In this document: in pieces, positions 36,736 to 45,092 of the stretch
How positions within the stretch are numbered: the stretch's first letter is position 1
Layout: each line of letters opens with the position of its first letter
From: Endozoicomonas euniceicola
GTDB taxonomy: Bacteria > Pseudomonadota > Gammaproteobacteria > Pseudomonadales > Endozoicomonadaceae
Assembly (NCBI RefSeq): GCF_025562755.1
Contig: NZ_CP103300.1
Coordinates: 3,163,001 to 3,227,000, forward strand
DNA length: 64,000 nucleotides
Direction of reading: 5' to 3'
The notes under the pieces: generated by a model
Databases searched by the model: none
Told to the model about the DNA's origin: nothing
Seen by the model: only the letters and a program-made list of their open reading frames with translations
Position numbers and translations under genes: made by a program

Positions 36736-38283
36736 ATGACCAAACCAGTTGTTCTGACGGAAGCCATGACAGGCCGTTCAGTGCCTGATCCTCTGCGCCA
36801 TGCGTTTGACCGGAAAACCTCTGCCCACAGCCGTGGTGCCGGTACACCCCTGCCACCCATGATGTGGCAGGAAAGCTGGAACCAGCTGATGTCCAGGCCC
36901 TTTGGTAAAGGCAAACGGGCTGCTTACTTCCATATTCCTTTCTGCCGTACCAAATGTTCTTACTGTGGTTTCTTCCAGAACACGACAAAAGAAACCATGG
37001 TCGAAAAATACGTCGACTACCTGGTACGTGAAATCGAAATGACGGCCCAGCTACCCAATGTGCAGAGCGCACCGATTCAGGCGGTTTACTTTGGTGGTGG
37101 CACACCGACTGATTTAAGCGCAGAACAGATTCGCCGCCTGGGTAAAGTGATTCGCGATAACCTGCCACTGTCAAACGACTGTGAAATGACGTTTGAATCT
37201 CGCTTCAACGGGCTGACGGATGAAAAGATTGATGCCTGTGTCGAGGCGGGTTTTAACCGCTTTTCCCTGGGTGTGCAGACCTTCAACAGTGAAATCCGTC
37301 GCAAGATGAGCCGTATTGATACGGAAGAAGTGCTTAACGAGCGTTTGCAGAAGCTGATGTCCACCGGTCAGATTGCGGTGGTGATTGACCTGATCTTTGG
37401 TCTGCCTTATCAGACCATGGACGGCTGGCTGAAAGACCTGGACAAACTGGTTGAAAGTGGCATTGATGGTGCCGACCTGTATCAGCTGATTCTGATGGGC
37501 AACACCCGTATGGCAGCCAGTATTGAAAAAGGCAGCATGCCGGAACCGGCGAACACGGTTGAAAAGGCTGATATGTTCAGGGCCGGTATCGAACACTTGA
37601 ATAAACACCATTACCGTCGTCTGAGTGTCAGCCACTGGGGACGTACCAGCCGTGAACGTAACATCTACAACCATCTGTCCAAGTCCGGTTGCGATGTGAT
37701 TCCTTTTGGCTCCGGCGCAGGCGGTAATATTGCCGGTCACAGCATGATGCTGCATCGCAAACTGGATGATTATTTTGCCGCTATCGACAACGGTGATAAA
37801 CCGGTGATGGGCGTGGTGGCTCCCAGCTCACTCTACAAAGCCTTTGGTGCTGCCGGAGCCGCTTTTGACTTCGGTTACCTGAACCTGAAAGAGATGGACA
37901 AAAGTGGTTTTGACTTCAGCACCCGTTGTGAACCGTTGTTTGAAGAGTGGGTGAACAATGGTCTGGCAGAACGTTCCGGGCATTATGTGAACCTGACGCT
38001 GGCCGGGCAGTTCTGGGCCGTGAATCTGAACCAGGGTCTGCAGGCTTACATGCTGGAGCTGACCGAAGAGTCGGCTGAATCCGGCGGTCACATGGGGGGG
38101 CACCATCAGTCAGGTGATGAGAAGGCCAGGGGCGAGCTGGAAAAGCTGATGGCGAAAATGCCAAAGAGCATGCTGGACAAGATGCCTGAAGGCCACTCTT
38201 TAGGGAAAGAGGGTTTTACCGGCAAGGAAGACATTCCATCCGGCTGCCCGGTACACAAATTAATTAACTGGATTCGCAAATAA
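36736..38283 (+). CDS. hutW: Haem-associated radical SAM protein HutW/ChuW-like
   Basis: 515 aa. Radical SAM cluster C70-x3-C74-x2-C77 in FHIPFCRTKCSYCGF, then HemN-like FGGGTPTDLSAEQIRRL and GVQTF. The long C-terminal part with HMGGHHQSGDE and CPVHKLINWIRK is typical of the HutW/ChuW branch, not of coproporphyrinogen oxidase HemN. Relatives open the haem ring anaerobically by methyl transfer (family knowledge). It runs divergently from tonB and is followed by hutX after 17 bp. Confidence 0.9.
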   Translation: MTKPVVLTEAMTGRSVPDPLRHAFDRKTSAHSRGAGTPLPPMMWQESWNQLMSRPFGKGKRAAYFHIPFCRTKCSYCGFFQNTTKETMVEKYVDYLVREIEMTAQLPNVQSAPIQAVYFGGGTPTDLSAEQIRRLGKVIRDNLPLSNDCEMTFESRFNGLTDEKIDACVEAGFNRFSLGVQTFNSEIRRKMSRIDTEEVLNERLQKLMSTGQIAVVIDLIFGLPYQTMDGWLKDLDKLVESGIDGADLYQLILMGNTRMAASIEKGSMPEPANTVEKADMFRAGIEHLNKHHYRRLSVSHWGRTSRERNIYNHLSKSGCDVIPFGSGAGGNIAGHSMMLHRKLDDYFAAIDNGDKPVMGVVAPSSLYKAFGAAGAAFDFGYLNLKEMDKSGFDFSTRCEPLFEEWVNNGLAERSGHYVNLTLAGQFWAVNLNQGLQAYMLELTEESAESGGHMGGHHQSGDEKARGELEKLMAKMPKSMLDKMPEGHSLGKEGFTGKEDIPSGCPVHKLINWIRK

Positions 38284-38300
38284 TTAAGGAATAAAAGTCA

Positions 38301-38798
38301 ATGTCTACGCAAGAAGCTGTACGTAAACTGATTGCCGAAAATCCGGAAAAACTGCCAGCAGAAATCGCTGCCGAGCTAAACACCACTGAACTGGAAGCCG
38401 TTTCCAACCTGCCGGAAGAGATGGTTACCCTGCTGGACGGTAGCCTGTTTGAAACCCTGACCGAAGAATTTCGCACCTGGGGCGAGGTGCTGACGGTGAT
38501 TGATGTGGAAGGCCATATCTTTGAACTGGCCGGTGTATTCCCGAAAGGTGGCAAAAAATTCGGTTACTACAACATGAGCGATCGTGGCACGCCGTTGAAA
38601 GGTCATCTGAGGCTGGACGGTTTCAGCAAAATTGCCCTGGTCTCCAAACCTTTTCATGGTGTCGATACAAAGTCGGTGCAATTTTTCAGTCATGCTGGTA
38701 AAACCGTCTTCAAGCTTTATATTCGTCGTAACAAAGACAAAAGCTTTGTTGCTGAACAACTGGAAAAGTTTGAAGCACTGAAAAAACTGGCGGTCTAG
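38301..38798 (+). CDS. hutX: Cytosolic haem carrier HutX/ChuX-like
   Basis: 165 aa of the ChuX/HutX family (EMVTLLDGSLFETLTEEFRT, GKTVFKLYIRRNKDKSF). Members bind haem in the cytosol and hand it to HutZ or HutW-type enzymes. Second gene of the hutWX operon. Its TAG stop is the first heptamer unit of the downstream repeat array, so the array begins exactly inside the stop codon. Confidence 0.9.
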   Translation: MSTQEAVRKLIAENPEKLPAEIAAELNTTELEAVSNLPEEMVTLLDGSLFETLTEEFRTWGEVLTVIDVEGHIFELAGVFPKGGKKFGYYNMSDRGTPLKGHLRLDGFSKIALVSKPFHGVDTKSVQFFSHAGKTVFKLYIRRNKDKSFVAEQLEKFEALKKLAV

Positions 38799-38942
38799 CT
38801 GTTAGCTGTTAGCTGTTAGCTGTTAGCTGTTAGCTGTTAGCTATTGGCTATTAGCTAACAGCCAAAAGCCAAAAGCCAAAAGCCAAAAGCCAATAGCCAA
38901 AAGCCAATAGCCAAAAGCCAAAAGCCAAAAGCCAATAGCCAA
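38796..38942. repeat. Array of 21 heptamers in strict register
   Basis: 147 bp read as 21 consecutive 7-mers with no register slip: six TAGCTGT, then TAGCTAT, TGGCTAT, TAGCTAA, CAGCCAA, and eleven AAGCCAA or TAGCCAA. The left and right halves are partly complementary (GCT against AGC in every unit), so it could form a long imperfect hairpin. The same heptamers form the cores of the MITE-like elements, but the MITE ends are absent here. Confidence 0.9.
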
Positions 38943-38972
38943 AACAGACTACAGAAGCAACGGTGACAACAA

Positions 38973-39788
38973 GTGAGCAGTAAATCTCGTATAAGCATAG
39001 TGGGCTACGGTCGTGTTGGTCTGCCTCTGGCTAAAGCCCTGAAAGAAAAAGGGTACGACGTGACCGGTACGGTTACCGGTTCAGAAAAGCGTGACAAGCT
39101 GGTGGCTGAAGGTCTGGACACCCATATTCTCAGCTTTGACCCGCAACCTCAGGGCAACCTGGCGGCTGCCATGGAAGCGGATGTGCTGGTTATTACCATT
39201 CCACCTTCCATGCGTGCCCCTCAGGATTATCCGGCGATTCTTGAAAGCCTTGCTGATGCGGCGGCGAACAGTGGGATTAAAAAGGTGCTGTTTGTTGCCA
39301 CTACCTCAGTTTATCCGCAAACCGGTGATGAGGTTCGTGAAGAAGACGCTACCCATGAGGCCAGTCCGTTTCTTGGTTTTTCCTGGTTGCCTCTGGAAGA
39401 AACCTTTACGCAGCGTGACGAATTTACAACAACCGTTGTGCGGTTTTCCGGCCTGATGGGGGGTGGCATTAACCCGGGTATGTACTTTGCCGGGCGCGAA
39501 CTGAAAGGCGCAAATGATCCTGTCAATATGATCCATATAGACGATTGCGTTGGCGCAATAGCTGCTATTATCGAACAGGATGTATGGGGTGAGGCGTTTA
39601 ATGCTTCAGCGGATGAACATCCCAGAAAGCGCGACTTCTACACCAAAGCCTGTGCCAGTGCGGGTATTCCGGCACCGGTTTTCAGTGATGAACCTTCCCC
39701 CTACCGTATCGTCAACTGCGACAAACTGAAGCAGCGTCTTGGGTATGTGTTCAAACACTCCGATCCTCTGGCTGCTCTTGATAGCTAA
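38973..39788 (+). CDS. NAD(P)-dependent epimerase/dehydratase-like protein (YeeZ type)
   Basis: 271 aa, extended SDR/Rossmann fold with SIVGYGRVGLPLAKAL at residues 8-23, a SVY in ATTSVYPQTGDEV and MIHIDDCVGAIAAII typical of the YeeZ-like group. No full YxxxK is evident (the SxxP-type variant group), so catalytic activity is unclear. GTG 38973 has GGTGA upstream. It may be read through from hutWX across the heptamer array. Confidence 0.8.
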   Translation: MSSKSRISIVGYGRVGLPLAKALKEKGYDVTGTVTGSEKRDKLVAEGLDTHILSFDPQPQGNLAAAMEADVLVITIPPSMRAPQDYPAILESLADAAANSGIKKVLFVATTSVYPQTGDEVREEDATHEASPFLGFSWLPLEETFTQRDEFTTTVVRFSGLMGGGINPGMYFAGRELKGANDPVNMIHIDDCVGAIAAIIEQDVWGEAFNASADEHPRKRDFYTKACASAGIPAPVFSDEPSPYRIVNCDKLKQRLGYVFKHSDPLAALDS

Positions 39789-39804
39789 CGAGACTGAATA
39801 GCTG

Positions 39805-40182
39805 ATGAAGAAGGTATTGCTGGTTATTGGCGGCTGTTTATCCCTGGGGTTGGGTATCCTGGGGATTGTTGTGCCATTGCTGCCAACCACACCGCTGGTG
39901 TTGTTGTCGGCCTGGTGCTTTGCCCGTTCCTGCGACCGTCTTTATAACTGGCTGATCAGTCACCCCCGGTTTGGGCAGGTCATATTGAACTGGCAGAATC
40001 ACCGGGGCATGCAGGCAAAGCATAAGAAAAAGGCTTTACTGCTGACGGTGGCCAGTTTAGTGTTCAGCATTGCCCTGGCACCGATGAATCTTAAGATTCT
40101 GCTGGTGGTTATTGGTATTTGTGTCATGACGGGAGTGAGTCTGATTCGAGTCATACCTGAAACAAATGGTCACAATAATTAA
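39805..40182 (+). CDS. YbaN/DUF454 family inner-membrane protein
   Basis: 125 aa with the DUF454 signature GGCLSLGLGILGIVVPLLPT TPLVLLSAWCFARS (residues 9-42) and two hydrophobic hairpins. Function unknown in the family; it often sits near haem-utilisation genes in gammaproteobacteria. 16 bp after the epimerase-like gene, so probably co-transcribed. Confidence 0.88.
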   Translation: MKKVLLVIGGCLSLGLGILGIVVPLLPTTPLVLLSAWCFARSCDRLYNWLISHPRFGQVILNWQNHRGMQAKHKKKALLLTVASLVFSIALAPMNLKILLVVIGICVMTGVSLIRVIPETNGHNN

Positions 40183-40360
40183 GCACCGTCCTTTCTGCTC
40201 AACTATGCTCATTGGCTCAAAGCCATGAGCAGCTCTCTATGAGCAACCGCTCTTCATAAGCGATAGTCCTTTATAAGTAAACAGCTCTTCATAAGCGACA
40301 GACGTTGTCATTTGCCCCGTGGGGTAAATCAGGCCGTTTTGTTCTACGGGGGTATTGGTT
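40183..40360. other. Intergenic region with hairpin and 17-bp direct repeat
   Basis: TGCTCATTGGCT and AGCCATGAGCA (40206-40231) form a stable stem with a CAA loop and one bulge, 24 bp after the ybaN stop, so it could be a terminator despite lacking a T tract. AGCTCTTCATAAGCGA-type direct repeats follow at about 40248-40265 and 40284-40303. Confidence 0.5.
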
Positions 40361-41488
40361 GTGGCCCGTTGCAGGCAGTTTATTCTGCTTCTTATTGTTT
40401 TTTTGATATCTGGTAGCCTGTATTCACCACAGCCGGTGTTCCCCTACCTGTCTGATTACTTTCATTCCAATCCGGCACAAACTTCTGAACTGGTGACCCG
40501 CATCATGCTGGTTCTGTGCTTTGGGGCATTTATGTCCGGGTTGCTCCTCCGGGCCATTTCAGCCCGGATGATTTTGTTAGTGTGCTTCCCTCTGCTGGGC
40601 GGGATGGAGATTCTTTTTTCCTCCGTTGAGCACATTGAGCATGCTCTTGTCCTGAAAACCATCGAAGGCATACTGTTCTCCGCTATTTTACCGGCACTGT
40701 TAACGGCTCTCGCTGACACATCCGATAAGGCTGGTGATGCAGTGGTGTGGTATGTGTCGGCTTCAGTGACCGGGTCAATGTGTGGGCGCTTTTTGAGTGG
40801 GTCGTTGATCTCAGCCGGGTATCATTCTCCGGTATGGATTGCTATTGGTTCAGTAATGCTGGTGATATCACCGTTTATTCTGTTGCTGGATCGGGTCTCT
40901 GGTAATTCCGGGAATATCCAGTTGAAAACGGCTTTAGCTGAAGTGCTGGGACGTAAGGATGTCTGGGCGTGTGTGCTTCTTATATTTACGGCTATCTGCT
41001 GCCTGGCTTCGATCCTGAATTACCTGCCTTTTCACATGCGTTCCCGACACCCTGATATGTCGGCAGCACAAATTGCCACTCTTTATACCGGTTATATCTG
41101 CGCCATTATCAGCTCAATATTGACACCCAGGGCAAGACGCTGTGTTGGTAATGACCGGTTCCTGTTTCGGTTGACATTGTTCTCGCTGTTGCTGGGGATG
41201 ACAATACTGGTGGTGGATGACTATGGATCATGCCTTGTTGCGGTAGCGATCATCTGCGGTGCTGTGTTTATGTTACATAGCGGATTATCAACGTATCTTA
41301 ATCAGCATGTTTCTGAACATCGCCGGGTGGTTAACGGGGTTTACCTGGCCAGCTATTATCTGGGGGGAGCGTTCAGCAGTATGTTGCCGGGCAGTCTGTT
41401 TATGTCGATGGGCTGGCTTTGGTTGCTGGGTGGGTTGTTTATTCTGCTGTGTGTGGCGATAGCCGTGGTTAATCTGATTGAGTGCTGA
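40361..41488 (+). CDS. Major facilitator superfamily transporter
   Basis: 375 aa with 11-12 hydrophobic spans, including the N-terminal FILLLIVFLISGSLYSPQPV and SARMILLVCFPLLGGM after a loop resembling MFS motif A. The substrate cannot be told. GTG 40361 has GGGGG eight bases upstream; an in-frame TTG at 40355 is less likely. It follows the haem genes on the same strand, which makes an iron, haem or siderophore link possible but unproven. Confidence 0.8.
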   Translation: MARCRQFILLLIVFLISGSLYSPQPVFPYLSDYFHSNPAQTSELVTRIMLVLCFGAFMSGLLLRAISARMILLVCFPLLGGMEILFSSVEHIEHALVLKTIEGILFSAILPALLTALADTSDKAGDAVVWYVSASVTGSMCGRFLSGSLISAGYHSPVWIAIGSVMLVISPFILLLDRVSGNSGNIQLKTALAEVLGRKDVWACVLLIFTAICCLASILNYLPFHMRSRHPDMSAAQIATLYTGYICAIISSILTPRARRCVGNDRFLFRLTLFSLLLGMTILVVDDYGSCLVAVAIICGAVFMLHSGLSTYLNQHVSEHRRVVNGVYLASYYLGGAFSSMLPGSLFMSMGWLWLLGGLFILLCVAIAVVNLIEC

Positions 41489-41501
41489 CTCAATGGCGTT
41501 A

Positions 41502-42185
41502 TCAGGAGCGCCACCATCTTGATAATTTTGCAGACCAGCTCAGGGTGAAATCTTTCTTATAGAGTTCTGTTTTTTTGCCTGTGCTGTCGGTCATTCTATC
41601 AAAAAATATTTTGGTCTGGAGCAGTTGATAAGCCCAGAAGATTCCCAGTGCTATAGAACGGTCGTTATCAAGATAAATTTCCTTGCCTTCCATTGTCCAC
41701 TTTTGAGCCTTTGCCATGATCATCATGGGAAACTGATGCATTTCACAAAACAGATTGCACCATGGGTCGCACACCCAGAAGCTGTTACCAGTACAGTGGC
41801 GGAAGTCATCTAAAAGCATTGAAGCAGGTAGCTCTTCGGCAAGTATTATGAAGCCATGAAGATTATTTCGCGCAAACCAGATATTGGGTATTTTCAGGTC
41901 AACACCCTGCCTGAGAGCAATGCTGGCGTATTCGCAACAATTCCCGGCTCTTTGCCCCTGATCACTGGCGAGCAGTAATTTTACCCCCTGGGAGGCATGC
42001 CCGTAAGCTCTCAGAGCCCCTATTGCATAACCGGCTTTACCACCGTTTGCTATGCGTTTTTGCTTCCTTGATGCTGAAGCCTTGCCGTAGATATTGGAAT
42101 AGGTTTTGTTACTTGATTTTAAGGAGCCCCTGAAAAAGTCCCGCGCAAAGGTCAATAGCAGGTGTGCGTTTTGCATCTCATTCAT
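41502..42185 (-). CDS. Hypothetical protein with papain/transglutaminase-like Cys-His-Asp pattern
   Basis: 227 aa with no signal peptide. RAGNCCEYASIAL (C83/C84), NNLHGFIIL (H110) and FWVCDPWCN (D140) follow the Cys, His, Asp order and local context of papain-fold and transglutaminase-like enzymes, including several secreted toxins and effectors. The N-terminal 60 residues are basic (KASASRKQKRIANGGKAG). No clear partner or immunity gene. The catalytic assignment is inference from motif pattern only. Confidence 0.55.
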   Translation of the reverse strand: MNEMQNAHLLLTFARDFFRGSLKSSNKTYSNIYGKASASRKQKRIANGGKAGYAIGALRAYGHASQGVKLLLASDQGQRAGNCCEYASIALRQGVDLKIPNIWFARNNLHGFIILAEELPASMLLDDFRHCTGNSFWVCDPWCNLFCEMHQFPMMIMAKAQKWTMEGKEIYLDNDRSIALGIFWAYQLLQTKIFFDRMTDSTGKKTELYKKDFTLSWSAKLSRWWRS

Positions 42186-42290
42186 GATTGGGTCGCCATA
42201 TAATCAGAGTTACTCAGGTTGATTATGGCCAAGTTTGGGAGGAAAGGAGAAATCACCACCCTCCAAAGGAGAGGGCGGGGGTGAAAGCGG

Positions 42291-42722
42291 TCAGTGAGAC
42301 AACTGGTTCAGGGCTGCTTTAGAGATGAAGTCACTGCGGTCTCTATGCTGGCTGCTTTGTCTGACAATCTGGTCAATGTGCGAGATCAGTAAATCTGAAA
42401 TACTGATATTAATGCGTTTCTGTGCGCCCACCACGCCATCGATATCAATATCAACAAATGCCCACTCTTTGAAATCAGTGTATTCAGGGTCATTGCTGTA
42501 GTCTTGCTGGTTTGCTTTGGCAATGGCGACCAGGTCTAAATCACCAGACAGTGCCATTTCTTCCATGATGGAAAAGGCTGCTTCTCTTGCCATAGGCACA
42601 ATCTTTTCAAAAGTGTCTGCCGCTGAGACCGTGGTGTAAGTCTCATTACACTGTGCCGGAATAGTGATGCCGTAAGCAGTCTAATCATCTTCAGCCATTT
42701 CAATACCCATTCTGAATAACAT
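42291..42722 (-). pseudogene. hicB-like antitoxin with internal stop
   Basis: Read from ATG 42722, the frame gives MLFRMGIEMAEDD, then TAG at 42683-42681, then TAYGITIPAQ and the rest of a HicB protein. It ends in a ribbon-helix-helix (RINISISDLLISHIDQIV, SDFISKAAL). The remaining open frame starts at 42599 and would lack most of the RNase-H-like domain. One nonsense codon near the 5' end inactivates it. Confidence 0.75.
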
Positions 42723-42756
42723 AGTGCATTTCCTTCTGGTCAACAGGAAGGGCTGA

Positions 42757-42822
42757 TTACTCTGCCCAGTGCAGGATTTTTTTCAGAAGCCCTGTACCCA
42801 CTTTTTTCTTTGGGTGAAGTAT
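42757..42822 (-). pseudogene. hicA toxin 3' remnant
   Basis: Just upstream of the broken hicB, the minus strand encodes LHPKKKVGTGLLKKILHWAE and a TAA stop, matching the C-terminal HP...K.G.L..I pattern of HicA mRNA interferases. The N-terminal part with the catalytic His is not found. Together with hicB this is a decayed HicAB locus. Confidence 0.5.
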
Positions 42823-42946
42823 CTGTTCATGTTGGCTGGCAGGACCTGAATTTTCTACAAGACTGAGATGCTCGGTTTTAAATATCTCTCTTGGTTGTCG
42901 TTTGACAACCTTGAGTAAGATCACTAACCTGTATCCAGGCGAGGCT

Positions 42947-43198
42947 ATGGCAAGAAAAAAACATCCGAAGAAAGAAATAGAAGCAGCACTACAATACGCC
43001 GAAAGTAAGGGGTGGCGTATTGATACAGGAGGTTCACATGCTTGGGGAAAACTTTACTGCCCCTTCAATGATGATGAGTGCCGACACGGTCAGTACTGCT
43101 TTGCATCTATCTGGAGTACACCCAAAAGCCCCAGCCATCACGCACAACATATTCGGCGAGTGGTTGACCATTGCCAGCGGCTGAAACTATTGCATTGA
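42947..43198 (+). CDS. Small HicA-like protein with Cys/His-rich core
   Basis: 83 aa, MARKKHPKKEIEAALQYAES, then GWRIDTGGSHAWGKLYCP with the HicA-like GSH motif, and C-x5-DEC, HGQYCF and a PSHHAQHIRRVVDHC tail that may bind metal. ATG 42947 is preferred over TTG 42902 because AGG lies seven bases upstream. It is 13 bp from the next gene, so they form a unit. Resembles uncharacterised HicA-related proteins; the toxin role is inference. Confidence 0.6.
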   Translation: MARKKHPKKEIEAALQYAESKGWRIDTGGSHAWGKLYCPFNDDECRHGQYCFASIWSTPKSPSHHAQHIRRVVDHCQRLKLLH

Positions 43199-43211
43199 AC
43201 GGGAGTTCTTC

Positions 43212-43745
43212 ATGAACGTTTATGAATTTACGCTTCGTTTCAGCGTTCAGGGCTGTAAAAGACAGGTTGATGATATTGTTGAGTCCCTGGGAGGGGCAGG
43301 TTGTACCGATGCCCTGATTGGCCTGGGTCATCCGGGACGAATCGCAATGATGTTTGCCAGAGAGTCTGATCAGGCTGTCAGTGCTATTTGCAGTGCGATT
43401 AATGATGTGAAAAACGCTGTACCTGAAGCAGTTTTGATTGAAGCGAGCCCGGACCTTGTCGGTCTGACGGATACCGCTGAGTTGTTAGGTTTTTCAAGGC
43501 AAAATATGCGGAAGCTGATGACCACTAATCCTGATACATTTCCAATCCCTGTTTATGATGGGAAGCGAGGGCTCTGGCATCTGGAAAGTCTTCTTGCGTG
43601 GCTTGAGCAGCAAAAACAATACGATATTGACCATTCTCTGTTTGAGGTGGCGAAAGCGAACAGGAACCTTAACCAGGCCACCGCAGGCTATTGCTCCGAC
43701 CCTGAACAGGTGGCGACTTTTTCAGCATTGCTGGCGAACTACTGA
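43212..43745 (+). CDS. DNA-binding partner protein (helix-turn-helix, AlpA-like)
   Basis: 177 aa. The first 80 residues look like an alpha/beta domain (MNVYEFTLRFSVQG, CTDALIGLGHPGRIAMMFAR). The middle holds a helix-turn-helix (LTDTAELLGFSRQNMRKLM) with a wing-like GKRGLWHLESLLAWL, as in AlpA/MerR-type excisionases. GGGAG precedes the start. It follows the HicA-like gene and would be its regulator or antitoxin if the pair is a toxin-antitoxin system. Confidence 0.6.
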   Translation: MNVYEFTLRFSVQGCKRQVDDIVESLGGAGCTDALIGLGHPGRIAMMFARESDQAVSAICSAINDVKNAVPEAVLIEASPDLVGLTDTAELLGFSRQNMRKLMTTNPDTFPIPVYDGKRGLWHLESLLAWLEQQKQYDIDHSLFEVAKANRNLNQATAGYCSDPEQVATFSALLANY

Positions 43746-43758
43746 GGTTTTGACGGGC

Positions 43759-43914
43759 ATGAGCGACTTAAAAAATTACATCAGCCAACGGAAAAAACGA
43801 GACCCGGCTTTTGCTCTTGGTTATGACTTGGCAACCGTAGCGGAACGCCGGGATGAAGAAACGGTATCCCATGAGGAGCTGATTAAATCTCTGAAAGCAG
43901 ACGGCAAACTATGA
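43759..43914 (+). CDS. Type II antitoxin (RelB/ParD-like), 51 aa
   Basis: 51 aa, MSDLKNYISQRKKRDPAFAL ... EELIKSLKADGKL. Short, charged, helical; overlaps the downstream toxin start by ATGA, the usual coupling in RelBE/ParDE-type pairs. The fold family is not certain, and the assignment rests mainly on the partner gene. Confidence 0.65.
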   Translation: MSDLKNYISQRKKRDPAFALGYDLATVAERRDEETVSHEELIKSLKADGKL

Positions 43915-44171
43915 GCCGGTACGTATTACGCTGGAAGAAGTCAGCACAGAAGGAACTCAGGAAGCTCCCCAAGGCAGCAGTAACCAAGCTGGTGGCCTTG
44001 GCTGAATCGCTGGTGGACGATCCGCACTCGGACGGATGCCGGAAACTGGCAGGTACAGATCACAGTTACTGGGTAAGAGCTGGTGATTACCGGATTATAT
44101 ATCAGGTACACAACGGGCAACTGATTATTGAGATTGTGAAGGTAGGACACTGGAAAGAGGTTTACCGATGA
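43911..44171 (+). CDS. RelE/ParE superfamily toxin
   Basis: 86 aa with the complete family layout: RWKKSAQKELRKLPKAA, a central RKLAGTDHSYWVRAGDYRII YQV and C-terminal EIVKVGHWKEVYR. The R in RAGDYRIIY and the H/Y near the end are the residues used by RelE-type mRNA interferases. Full length and apparently intact. Confidence 0.88.
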   Translation: MSRYVLRWKKSAQKELRKLPKAAVTKLVALAESLVDDPHSDGCRKLAGTDHSYWVRAGDYRIIYQVHNGQLIIEIVKVGHWKEVYR

Positions 44172-44304
44172 GAACAGAGCAGGCCAGCTAATCCCGCAGA
44201 ACATACGCCTCAAGTCGCATTAAAGCTGATCGGTCACACAAGTAACATGTGAGCATCCTCTGGATTCATAAAACCTGCCCCTCAATCAAAGGTGTTGCAG
44301 AAGG

Positions 44305-44526
44305 TCATTTAGCCTTTGCCTGCAAAGGATAATCAGCAGGGCTCTCAATAATTTTTTCACTCAGGTCAATATCCAGATCAGGCCAGTAAAAGTGACCATC
44401 AGCCAATTCTTCAACATTTATGATGGCACTCACTGGCTGGTCTTTGAACCATGGGAAATCAGCATAGGACAGAAACAGCTCTTTACCACTGCGGGGCAGA
44501 ACCCATAAGCCGTGACTCGAAATATT
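44305..44526 (-). pseudogene. DUF2442 protein fragment cut by IS605-type copy D
   Basis: 73 codons, NISSHGLWVLPRSGKELF, then DFPWFKDQPVSAIINVE and FYWPDLDIDL, the pattern of DUF2442 proteins. The reading frame runs into the left end of IS copy D with no start codon on the gene side, and after removing the IS an in-frame TGA lies just upstream. DUF2442 genes often pair with DUF4160 genes in toxin-antitoxin-like loci, but no DUF4160 gene is seen on the other side of the IS. Confidence 0.6.
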
Positions 44527-44598
44527 AGCAAAATCGTCGTAAACCCTCGCCCAATGCGGGCGGGGATATAAGACGGGAAGGCGCAGAGCCTTCCGCCA

Positions 44599-45027
44599 TC
44601 AATCTGGTGTACTCTGGCTATTAACGTAGTCCTTCAGAGTCTCGATAGTTGCACCGCCAGCACTGCAAGCAAAGTAAGACCTTGACCACATTAAGCCTGC
44701 TTTGCTCTGAGCAGTAAGGTGGGTATTCAGCATTCGCAACCGTCTTGATGATGTTGATTTGAGATTATTTACCATGACACTGATAGCCAGTTTTGGTGGG
44801 TAGGCCACCAACAGGTGTACGTGATCTTTTTCGCCATCCATTTCAAGTAACTGGCATTCCAGTTTTTCACATGCACTCTCGAACGACTCCCGTAACTGCT
44901 TGATCATATAGCCATCAAAAAGCTTTCGCCTGTACTTTGTCGTGAACACCAAATGAACAACCAGCTTGGTAACGCTATGTCGTTTGCGAAGATACCCTTT
45001 AAGCAAATCTTTATTGTGTGTGCTCAC
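44599..45027 (-). CDS. tnpA: TnpA Y1 transposase (copy D)
   Basis: 142 aa from GTG 45027, with AGAGG upstream. HUH residues H69/H71 in KDHVHLLV and catalytic Y134 in LKDYVNSQ are kept. Practically identical to copy B. Confidence 0.92.
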   Translation of the reverse strand: MSTHNKDLLKGYLRKRHSVTKLVVHLVFTTKYRRKLFDGYMIKQLRESFESACEKLECQLLEMDGEKDHVHLLVAYPPKLAISVMVNNLKSTSSRRLRMLNTHLTAQSKAGLMWSRSYFACSAGGATIETLKDYVNSQSTPD

Positions 45028-45092
45028 TTGAAAACCTCTTTCAAATACCTGTAATATAGAGCTTATATTAATGAGCACTGAAATAACATTCC

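Noticed and set aside
38796..38942. CRISPR-like array after hutX
   Set aside because: Units are 7 bp with no spacers and no cas genes nearby; it is a simple heptamer repeat.
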